This document shows, one piece after another, positions 6,754-12,560 of a DNA stretch of 12,560 nucleotides (position 1 is the first letter of the stretch; each line of letters opens with the position of its first letter). The stretch is from UBA6136 sp044237765 (lineage in GTDB: Bacteria; Pseudomonadota; Gammaproteobacteria; Methylococcales; Methylococcaceae), in contig JBIIEQ010000083.1 of the NCBI GenBank assembly GCA_044237765.1, positions 1-12,560 on the forward strand, given 5' to 3'. The notes under the pieces were generated by a model. The model did not search any database. It saw nothing but the letters and a program-made list of their open reading frames with translations, and had not been told where the DNA came from. A program made the translations under genes and the position numbers.

Positions 6754-8424
6754 ATGAGCCTCCGCTGCAAACACCTGATCGCACCGATTTTCCTGGTCTT
6801 GTCCTTGCTTAACGGAGAGATTCAGGCCGACGCGGCTATCATCGCCACCGCCCCCCTGAAACCGATCGATACCTCCAGCCCGCGTTCGACCTTCCTGGGT
6901 TTCCTGGAGGTCATAAATCGGTCCCGTTCGGCTTATTCCGATTCCCTCTTCGCATACCTGAAATCCGGCGACCTTTTCCCCAAGCCGTCCGTGTTGTCCA
7001 CCCATACCTACTATCTGTCCAATATAGAGGCCGCAGAGCGGACCCTGGACCTCAGTGAGCTGCCCCCGGCCATGGTCGAGGAATCCGGCCGACGGGTGGC
7101 CATTCAGTTGAGTGAGATCCTTGGCCGGCTGGAACTGCCGCCGGCGGAGGCCATCCCGGACGCCAAGGCCATGACCACCGCAGGCCTGACCCGTTGGGTG
7201 TTGCCGGACACAGAAATCCGAATCTCCAGGGTGGAAAAAGGGCCCCGGGCCGGCGAATATCTGTTTGACGCCGAGACGGTCAGTCGGACTCCGATGTTTT
7301 ACGAGAAGGTCAGACATTTGCCCTACCGCACAGGCGCAACCTCGGATTGGTATGAATGGTATTCACGGCAGCCCATCTCCCTGGCTTACTGGCTCAGGTA
7401 CATCATCCCGCCGCGCTGGTTACTGGAAATGCCGGCCTGGACGCGAGGCGCGTTGCTAAATCAGCCGTTCTGGCGTTGGATTGGCCTGCTCTTGGTGCTG
7501 GGGGTTGCGGCGCTCGGCGTCATGGGCTGTTTCCGTCTGACACGCCGGATTCCCCAAGGCAACTGGCGGCGATTATTGCGACCGGTCAGCATGATGGTGA
7601 TGGCGCCAGCCAGTGCCTTCGTGCTCTCGGATATCCTGCGAGTATCCAGCCCGGTATTTGAATGGATAACGCTCTCCCTGACCTGCCTGCTTTACCTGGC
7701 CCTGGCGTGGACGGTCTGGTCGATCGGTGGGGTATTGGCGGAATCGGTCATCGCCTCCGAGCGCCTGAGGACCGGCAGCATAGACGGCCAGTTGATCCGG
7801 CTGGTCGTTCGCCTGATCACGGTCATTGGGGTCGTGTTCATTCTCGTCACCGGCGCCGACCGCCTGGGCTTGCCGGCCTATTCAGTCGTAGCCGGCCTGG
7901 GCGTCGGTGGTCTGGCCTTTGCGCTGGCCGCCCAGCAAACCCTGGCCAACCTCATTGGCTCATTGATCATCATGTTTGAGAAACCCTTTGTCACCGGCAA
8001 CAAGATTGCCGTCAAGGGCATTGAGGGCAAGGTCGAAAGTGTCGGGTTCCGCAGCACCCGTATCCGGACTTCGCAGCATTCTGTGGTGACCATTCCCAGC
8101 AGCGATCTGGTCAACAGCACCATCGACAACCTGGACCGACGCAGCTATCGACACATTCAGACCCACTTGCGGCTACCTACCGACATGCCGAGCGTGAAGC
8201 TGGATACGTTTCTGGCCGGCATCAGGGATTTGCTGAAAGCCCATCCGCATACGGTCAAGCCGGACATTCGGGTGGAACTGCACGACTTTGTCGCCGGTAA
8301 CCTGGACATCCTGGTTGGCTTCAATCTGGAAGTGCCAGACGGTGCGACTGAGGCAGAACTGCGCCACGAAATTCTTCGCGGCATCCTCGGCCTGGCCGAG
8401 GAGGATGGCGTGACGCTGGTCTAG
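6754..8424 (+). CDS. MscS-family mechanosensitive ion channel
   Basis: A 556-residue inner-membrane channel, twice the length of E. coli MscS (286 residues). Residues 1-26 look like a signal peptide (cleavage near ADA-AI). A periplasmic domain of about 200 residues without recognised motifs follows. Membrane helices are visible at about 241-260, 278-296, 304-327 and 348-366, then the glycine/alanine-rich pore helix at 377-400 (VVAGLGVGGLAFALAAQQTL), the diagnostic MscS TM3. The beta domain continues with NLIGSLIIMFEKPFVTGNKI, VESVGFRSTRIRT and VVTIPSSDLVNSTIDN, and a mixed alpha/beta C-terminal domain ends the chain. It would release solutes on hypo-osmotic shock. Start ATG 6754 has only a weak purine tract upstream. 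No promoter is evident in the 99-bp gap after greB, so it may be read through from greB. Confidence 0.94.
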   Translation: MSLRCKHLIAPIFLVLSLLNGEIQADAAIIATAPLKPIDTSSPRSTFLGFLEVINRSRSAYSDSLFAYLKSGDLFPKPSVLSTHTYYLSNIEAAERTLDLSELPPAMVEESGRRVAIQLSEILGRLELPPAEAIPDAKAMTTAGLTRWVLPDTEIRISRVEKGPRAGEYLFDAETVSRTPMFYEKVRHLPYRTGATSDWYEWYSRQPISLAYWLRYIIPPRWLLEMPAWTRGALLNQPFWRWIGLLLVLGVAALGVMGCFRLTRRIPQGNWRRLLRPVSMMVMAPASAFVLSDILRVSSPVFEWITLSLTCLLYLALAWTVWSIGGVLAESVIASERLRTGSIDGQLIRLVVRLITVIGVVFILVTGADRLGLPAYSVVAGLGVGGLAFALAAQQTLANLIGSLIIMFEKPFVTGNKIAVKGIEGKVESVGFRSTRIRTSQHSVVTIPSSDLVNSTIDNLDRRSYRHIQTHLRLPTDMPSVKLDTFLAGIRDLLKAHPHTVKPDIRVELHDFVAGNLDILVGFNLEVPDGATEAELRHEILRGILGLAEEDGVTLV

Positions 8425-8616
8425 GGTCAGCCGGGATCCCGAGACGCGCGCTTAGCGCAATCGCTCCGGCCCAAGGGAGTGACAGGCGCTGGGCACTGCA
8501 AGCCATAACCCCAGACCGCCGCCAATGTTAACCATTTTGGTCATACAGGAATAAGAGAACCCGGCGACGTCGGGAGCCGACATCAAGTTATGGGAACCTT
8601 TATTCGCCATGATTCT
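8425..8616. other. Intergenic gap between convergent genes
   Basis: This 192-bp gap separates the MscS gene from the convergent patatin gene. It contains short palindromes (CGGGATCCCG just after the MscS stop and CGACGTCG near 8565) and a GCGC-TTA-GCGC hairpin. None is followed by a T-run, so no classical intrinsic terminator can be named for either gene. I see no small gene. Confidence 0.5.
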
Positions 8617-10062
8617 TTACCGCTGCACCCTGCGTATCTGTCCCAACGGATTGGCTCCGGCCTCTAAACCCGAGCTGGGTTTGGCATTGACTGACTGTGC
8701 CATCCGCCTTCCGCTATTTTTCTTCAGGAAATCTTGATAACCCGGCGAACTTCTCAGCAGCTCTCCACCGACCCGGGTCAGCATATCTACATCATGCTCG
8801 GATAACTCGAGCGTGGTAGGCAGTCGGTTCAGGTAAGACTTAAGAGAAGCCAACTGGACCGATGAGAAAGAAACATTTGCGGTGAAGATTTCAGTCGGCT
8901 TTCCCTGTTCCTGTAGATAACTCTTCAGATCTTGCAATTTTTTCTGCAAAAGCAGTCGGGTTTCATCGTTGTATAGACGAAATTGAGCATCCGAAAACGC
9001 TTCGAAGGTTTCAGTGAACGATGGCTTTTGGGCAGTCTCGTCCAGACTATGCTCGGGTATCACCTCTGCATCGACGGAAATCACCAGTATGTTTTTGGGA
9101 ATTTTCTTGATATCAACCAAAGTCTGCCCACTGCCAATACCTTCGATTCGATCAGTTAGCGCACGCAAACCCAAATTATCAGACACGCCCCCATCGACCA
9201 GGTGGATATACCCATGCTTTTTTCGGTCACTGTAGGCTTTTATTCTTTGCTGTAACTCCCGCGTTCTTGGCTCTACCGATGGCTGAGAGAGTATGTAGCT
9301 GACGAACTTTGACTGACTCGGATCACACGACCCCGCATAGTTTTGAAGAACCACCGGAGGGAAGGCAATGGGGACAGCCGATGAGGCCGTCACCGCCCGA
9401 GCAACGGAAAAGGAATCCAAATCGGAGCAGATAAAGTCGAAATAAGCTTGTATGAAGGAAAAACGTGTTCCACTCCCCAGATCAGTTGAATTGATCTCAA
9501 TGTATGGCCCGTCATTGACGCGAATATCGGCAAATGTCTTGCCATCGAAAATATGTTTGTCGTAATACTCAATGGCCATCTCCGTTCGGTCGAAGCCACT
9601 GAAAATACTTTTCCACCAATAAATCGGATCGAACAGACTGGTGATCAAGGCAGACTGGATGCTTTGCTTTAGAAAAACCTTCTCATAGTCAGAAAATAGC
9701 CGATCACCAAAAAGCCCATAGTATGCCGCAGTGAAACTCCCCCCAGAGACCGAGCTAATGCTATCCACCTCATCAAGAAGACTCTCCGGTTTCCCCCGAA
9801 CATGGATCTGCGTATCCCTCAACTCTTTCAAAACACCATAGGAGAGTGCTGCGGCACGCGTACCACCACCTGAGAACGCAAGCAGAATAAGATAGTCGCC
9901 TGGATCGCCATGACGGTTATGTAGCTGCCGATATCCCTTGGAGCCATCAACTTGAGTAATCGCTGTGTTTTGTGGCTTGTATACACTCGCGCACCCCGTG
10001 AACAAAAATAAAATAGGTGCTACAACCAAAAAGACGATTCCACGCATGTCAAGCTTCCTCAT
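8617..10062 (-). CDS. Patatin-like phospholipase, lipoprotein
   Basis: A 481-residue putative lipid acyl hydrolase. The N-terminus is a lipoprotein signal peptide with lipobox LFTGC (Cys24), which places it in the periplasm, anchored to a membrane. The patatin fold shows the oxyanion loop FSGGGTRAAAL (GGGTR at 65-69), the nucleophile elbow at 103-109 with Ser106 in SSVSGGS (the usual first Gly of GXSXG is Ser here), and the catalytic Asp290 in VDGGVSDNLGLR. A Ser-Asp dyad is therefore complete. The C-terminal 170 residues have no motif I recognise, but a charged helical stretch (about 365-400) is visible. ATG 10062 has GAGG 6 nt upstream; the in-frame ATG 10047 is also possible. The gene is AT-richer than its neighbours, suggesting separate ancestry. 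It lies 132 bp after the upstream lipoprotein gene on the same strand. Confidence 0.9.
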   Translation of the reverse strand: MRKLDMRGIVFLVVAPILFLFTGCASVYKPQNTAITQVDGSKGYRQLHNRHGDPGDYLILLAFSGGGTRAAALSYGVLKELRDTQIHVRGKPESLLDEVDSISSVSGGSFTAAYYGLFGDRLFSDYEKVFLKQSIQSALITSLFDPIYWWKSIFSGFDRTEMAIEYYDKHIFDGKTFADIRVNDGPYIEINSTDLGSGTRFSFIQAYFDFICSDLDSFSVARAVTASSAVPIAFPPVVLQNYAGSCDPSQSKFVSYILSQPSVEPRTRELQQRIKAYSDRKKHGYIHLVDGGVSDNLGLRALTDRIEGIGSGQTLVDIKKIPKNILVISVDAEVIPEHSLDETAQKPSFTETFEAFSDAQFRLYNDETRLLLQKKLQDLKSYLQEQGKPTEIFTANVSFSSVQLASLKSYLNRLPTTLELSEHDVDMLTRVGGELLRSSPGYQDFLKKNSGRRMAQSVNAKPSSGLEAGANPLGQIRRVQR

Positions 10063-10091
10063 TCATAGCCTCAATACTTGGGGATTGAACA

Positions 10092-10110
10092 TCCCATAGA
10101 CTGCATGGGA
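10092..10110. repeat. Short inverted repeat upstream of the patatin gene
   Basis: TCCCAT and ATGGGA form a perfect 6-bp stem around a 7-base loop (agactgc), about 30-48 bp upstream of the patatin start codon. It could be an operator or part of a leader hairpin. There is no T-run, so it does not look like a terminator. It is short enough to arise by chance. Confidence 0.3.
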
Positions 10111-10194
10111 AACAGGCTCAGTACATGGCCCGTCGGTTGTTTATGAAAACCAGGAAAATCGCACCGGCCATCAAAGCTCATCATGTGGCCCCAT

Positions 10195-11271
10195 TCACCG
10201 CACGGGAATCGTCAGGGTCGGCCCGATGGATTTGGCGGCGCCCGCCTGCAGGCGGAATAGCTGCGTCAGCAGGAGGAAGGTTGATTTCGACTCCAGATCG
10301 TTATTGGGAATGTAATACCAGCGATCATAGAAGTTGATCGACTGGAACGCATGATCGGGGCGGTCGTCGCTTTGCCGCACGTGGAAAATGCGCCCCGCCG
10401 GTGTGTCGCCCCAATCAAATACAGAGCCATCGGGGTTTCGCGTCACAGTGACATAGCCGGCCGTCTGGTCCTCAACCGGGCTATCGATACGATGCGACAG
10501 ATAGAACAACGTGCCCATGAGCGGCCGGGTCACAATGTGGATCGTATCCGGACGGCGCTCAATGGCATCACCCTCCACTCGATAAACGGTCATCCGGGGG
10601 TCCAGCCCCAGCATCCCCTTCAATTCGCTAATGACATCGGCGTATTCCGGGGTCGAGCGGATCTCGATCTTCAGCGTCTTGGTTTCCGGGTCCTGCCGGG
10701 CCTGGATCAGATTCTCGTCGGCCACCCGCTCGAAAATGTCGGTCAGGCGGTTCCATTCCTTGTAATGCTTGGGTGCCTGCTCCGGCGTCGGCCCGGACGC
10801 GGTCGGGGCGTTGGCGATACCGTTAATGCTCTCCACGCAGAGCGCGAACACCCGTCGCACCGACCAGCCCGAACCCGTCAGCGCCAGCACCGCGTCGATC
10901 GACACCGGTGACAGCAGGCTCTTGACGAACTCCTCCCCCTGCAGAGGAGCGTAACTGACCGTAGGGTAAATCTCGTAACTGCCTCCAAAGCCGATATTGC
11001 CGGACTGCGAAGCATCGAAATTAGCCCCGGCATCCCCCTTCATGCCCAGGCGCACGGTGGCGGCGACACTGGCAACATCCAGGAAAAACGTTGGATCGCG
11101 ATAATGTAGCCGGACCAGGTTACTGAGGAACTGTCCATTGATGCTGTCGACGATGGCGGCGTTATAGAGCGGATGAGTGCCGCGCAACTGCTCCGGACCA
11201 AAGGATTGACAGCCGCTGAGCACCGCAAGAGTCAGCGCTACAGTGCGGCGAATTGGATGGATTGGGTTCAT
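10195..11271 (-). CDS. Putative lipoprotein of unknown function
   Basis: A 358-residue protein I do not recognise. It starts with a basic n-region (MNPIHPIRR), a hydrophobic core and lipobox VLSGC (Cys21), so it is probably a membrane-anchored periplasmic lipoprotein. No transmembrane helix follows. The mature part has a conserved-looking opening (GPEQLRGTHPLYNAAIVDSINGQFLSNLVRLHYRDPTFFLDV). A glycine/serine-rich stretch (about 82-100) and a mixed alpha/beta region then lead to a C-terminal IPNNDLESKSTFLLLTQLFRLQAG segment. Base composition is GC-rich like most of the window. No clear Shine-Dalgarno precedes ATG 11271, and no other start is convincing. The signal peptide begins right at this Met, which supports it. 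The repeat-protein gene is 77 bp upstream and the patatin gene 132 bp downstream on the same strand, so a three-gene transcript is possible. Confidence 0.85.
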   Translation of the reverse strand: MNPIHPIRRTVALTLAVLSGCQSFGPEQLRGTHPLYNAAIVDSINGQFLSNLVRLHYRDPTFFLDVASVAATVRLGMKGDAGANFDASQSGNIGFGGSYEIYPTVSYAPLQGEEFVKSLLSPVSIDAVLALTGSGWSVRRVFALCVESINGIANAPTASGPTPEQAPKHYKEWNRLTDIFERVADENLIQARQDPETKTLKIEIRSTPEYADVISELKGMLGLDPRMTVYRVEGDAIERRPDTIHIVTRPLMGTLFYLSHRIDSPVEDQTAGYVTVTRNPDGSVFDWGDTPAGRIFHVRQSDDRPDHAFQSINFYDRWYYIPNNDLESKSTFLLLTQLFRLQAGAAKSIGPTLTIPVR

Positions 11272-11348
11272 GCAGATTAGACAAGAGGTTCCGCCGACCC
11301 CGGAAACCGATATCCGGACTTGGACCGATGGTTAATACGCCGGGTGCT

Positions 11349-11645
11349 TTAACGACGGAGGTTGCCCATCCGGCCCGGCTGGTTGACACCGGGATCTACC
11401 CCCCATCTGGGAGTGGCCGCAGCCGCCCCGCGCGGGTATGGCCCACCCGGTGTCCGCGCCGCCTCACGCGCCAGGGGTGCTTGACCCGCAACCCCGGGTT
11501 GATTGATGCCTGGATCGCGCACGGCAGCCCGTCCAACGCCATGATTTCCAATCATTCCGGGCTGATTGATCCCGGGATCGACAGCCCAGGAGGCCGAGCT
11601 GGATACCGACATGATCGCGACCAAGATCAGGATGGATTTCTTCAT
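11349..11645 (-). CDS. Small exported protein with DPG(I/V)NQPG repeats
   Basis: A 98-residue protein of unknown function. Residues 1-21 are a clear Sec signal peptide (MKKSILILVAIMSVSSSASWA), giving a mature chain of about 77 residues. The mature part carries three copies of a motif, VDPGINQPG (22-30), RDPGINQPG (43-51) and VDPGVNQPG (83-91), the first and last followed by a Met-Gly-Asn sequence. It is rich in Gly, Pro, Ala and Arg, has no cysteine, is basic and is probably disordered. ATG 11645 has a GGAG 10 nt upstream. The opposite strand is also open here, but lacks a signal peptide and reads as low-complexity shadow. Coding is supported by the signal peptide and by the repeats, which are conserved at protein level with differing codons. 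It is first in a run of three minus-strand genes for exported proteins. Confidence 0.75.
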   Translation of the reverse strand: MKKSILILVAIMSVSSSASWAVDPGINQPGMIGNHGVGRAAVRDPGINQPGVAGQAPLAREAARTPGGPYPRGAAAATPRWGVDPGVNQPGRMGNLRR

Positions 11646-11762
11646 TCAGGCAGGCTCCATCAGTGCTTGAAAGCGCATTGTCCCACAAGAAGTTCCGACA
11701 AAAGCGGCGCGGGGAGCCTTCGCCAATCTCACCCTCCCCGTCCTAACGATTGCAGCACCCCA

Positions 11763-11801
11763 CGCGGATCTGCCGGGTCCTTTCAGCCCGGCAGATCCGC
11801 G
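11763..11801. repeat. Perfect 15-bp inverted repeat (strong hairpin)
   Basis: CGCGGATCTGCCGGG (11763-11777) and its exact complement (11787-11801) flank a 9-base loop, tcctttcag on the plus strand. The stem is very GC-rich. On the minus strand the loop contains the TGA (11785-11783) that ends the decayed frame described next. Neither side has a T-run, so if it stops transcription it is not by the standard intrinsic mechanism. It could also be a transcript-stabilising stem or a member of a repeat family such as REP elements. Only one copy is seen in this window. Confidence 0.8.
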
Positions 11802-12103
11802 GCATCCCGACTACTGAGAAGCCCTGCATAAGCGGCGTCGAAATCGCGTGGAGTCAGGCAAGCCTCCAGCACGACCCCTGGTCCGCCTACCCTCAACTGC
11901 AGGGTCTACTTGTTGGTTACCAACTGACGGTCATTCAGTGCTTGCAAATAACGGTAGTTGCCATCGTAAAAACCCTTCAATGCCTGCAATTACCAAGACG
12001 ACAAGGTGATGGGCTTTTCGTAGACATACCAATTGACACCTTACGTGATCGAGATCAGCGGGCTTGGCCTGATCTGGTAGCTCTGTAACGTCTACTTGGA
12101 TAG
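11783..12103 (-). pseudogene. Probable decayed gene, four in-frame stops
   Basis: Between TGA 12106-12104 and TGA 11785-11783 one minus-strand frame reads as protein-like sequence broken only by stops: TAG 12094-12092, TAA 12043-12041, TAA 11992-11990 and TAG 11908-11906. The pieces include GVNWYVYEKPITL, LQALKGFYDGNYRYLQAL then NDRQLVTNK, and a 40-residue end with VGGPGVVLEACLTPRDFD and AAYAGLLSSRDAADLPG. No frameshift is needed to join them. All four internal stops are one C-to-T change from Gln codons. I do not recognise the family. The simplest reading is a pseudogene whose 5' part is lost, perhaps through the event that brought the gene at the right edge. It could still be non-coding DNA that reads well by chance. 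Confidence 0.42.
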
Positions 12104-12106
12104 TCA

Positions 12107-12473
12107 TGGCCACACCCTGAAACGCATGATGAAGGAAGTCAGCAGCCATGGACCATGTGCTCCTTCGCTGATGAACTTGAGCAGTCCATGAATCGGTCCT
12201 ACCGTGAATAAGACTTGACAACCTGGTTGGCAAACATGAAATTGCCCCCGCCAGCCGACATACAGAGTCTGGGTGTGAAGGGTCCTATCTGTCGCCCGAT
12301 GGTTGCTTCGCTTGTGCAAGAAGCTTGGCTGATTGAGATGAATCAGTTCCGCATTACATGGTGATTTTCATGCGACAGCAAATCGATACGGCCTTTTACC
12401 TGCTGATTGGTATAGTGGGATTGCTGACTGCACTAGAGAAATGGTCAATTGTTGTGTATCTGAGCAGGTTTGC
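12107..12473. other. Stretch without a convincing gene
   Basis: This stretch is less GC-rich than most of the window. The frame of the decayed gene stays open on the minus strand from 12367 to 12107, but its translation (for example ATDRTLHTQTLYVGWRG) has little protein character. On the plus strand a 60-codon frame from 12358 encodes a hydrophobic segment without a ribosome-binding site, and a 41-codon frame from ATG 12236 to TGA 12360 reads moderately well. No terminator, tRNA, clear terminal inverted repeat or long direct repeat was found. It may be an insertion-sequence flank or remains of older genes. Confidence 0.4.
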
Positions 12474-12560
12474 TCAGGCGGCAATCTTCTCGATGTTGTC
12501 CTGTACTCCATCCCTGAACACCACCCCCTCGATGACTTGAGCGAGGCGGGCGATTCCGTT
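12474..12560 (-). CDS. C-terminal end of an unidentified protein (5' part outside window)
   Basis: The last 28 codons of a minus-strand frame run in from the right edge and end at TGA 12476-12474. The residues are NGIARLAQVIEGV, then VFRDGVQDNIEKIAA. The reading is protein-like, and third positions are GC-rich. A tail of this sort, with VFRDG followed by a short polar end, reminded me of some transposase C-termini. That is only an impression, and no catalytic residue is visible. If it is a transposase, the disturbed sequence to its left would be its insertion flank. Confidence 0.5.
   Translation of the reverse strand, partial: NGIARLAQVIEGVVFRDGVQDNIEKIAA

Noticed and set aside
11253..11831. 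A 192-codon plus-strand frame opposite the repeat-protein gene
   Set aside because: Low-complexity Arg/Pro/Ser-rich translation without signal peptide or ribosome-binding site; the minus-strand gene has a signal peptide and protein repeats.
11904..12098. GTCTACTTG occurs at 11904-11912 and 12090-12098, giving K-stop-T-L-Q twice in the decayed frame
   Set aside because: Only 9 bases match exactly and the flanks do not align; 62-codon spacing is not enough to claim an internal duplication.
11931..12233. A 100-codon minus-strand frame
   Set aside because: It overlaps the decayed frame in another phase, has no clear ribosome-binding site or motif, and its translation looks less protein-like.
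12358..12540. A 60-codon plus-strand frame encoding a hydrophobic segment
   Set aside because: No ribosome-binding site, and its end lies antisense to the better-supported gene tail at the right edge.

Overview
The window comes from a fairly GC-rich Gram-negative bacterium, probably a gammaproteobacterium. The evidence is a GreB close to the E. coli form, a CecR-like TetR regulator, several lipoprotein signal peptides and a NodT-type outer-membrane efflux protein. The genus cannot be told from the sequence.

Layout. (1) 1-958, plus strand: the 3' end of a sensor histidine kinase, overlapping by ATGA a FixJ-type response regulator. (2) 987-6006, minus strand: a tightly packed five-gene operon, transcribed from right to left. 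It runs TetR/CecR-like repressor, DevC-like FtsX permease, DevA-like ATPase, DevB/HlyD-like adaptor, NodT-like outer-membrane lipoprotein. Together they would form a complete ABC-type tripartite exporter under its own repressor. Upstream lie a TTGACA promoter and two copies of an AAACA-type operator box. (3) 6160-8424, plus strand: greB, divergent from the operon, then an MscS-type mechanosensitive channel with a periplasmic N-terminal domain. (4) 8617-11645, minus strand: three genes for exported proteins, read as a small repeat protein with three DPG(I/V)NQPG motifs, an unrecognised lipoprotein, and a patatin-like phospholipase lipoprotein. The patatin gene is clearly poorer in GC than its neighbours. 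(5) 11646-12560: a gene-poor stretch. It holds a strong 15-bp hairpin and what looks like a decayed minus-strand gene, whose four internal stops are all TAA or TAG. At the right edge is the C-terminal end of an unidentified minus-strand gene.

How the parts work together. Genes 987-6006 are one self-regulated efflux system: the repressor would release its operators on binding a ligand, and the pump would move that ligand or a related compound from the inner membrane or periplasm out through the NodT channel. greB and the MscS channel are housekeeping or stress genes with no evident link to it. The three exported-protein genes at 8617-11645 share strand and location and may be co-transcribed, but no common function can be read from them.

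The least explained parts are the repeat protein, the unrecognised lipoprotein, the nonsense-riddled frame and the hairpin that carries its terminal stop codon. I found no CRISPR array, tRNA, rRNA or complete mobile element.
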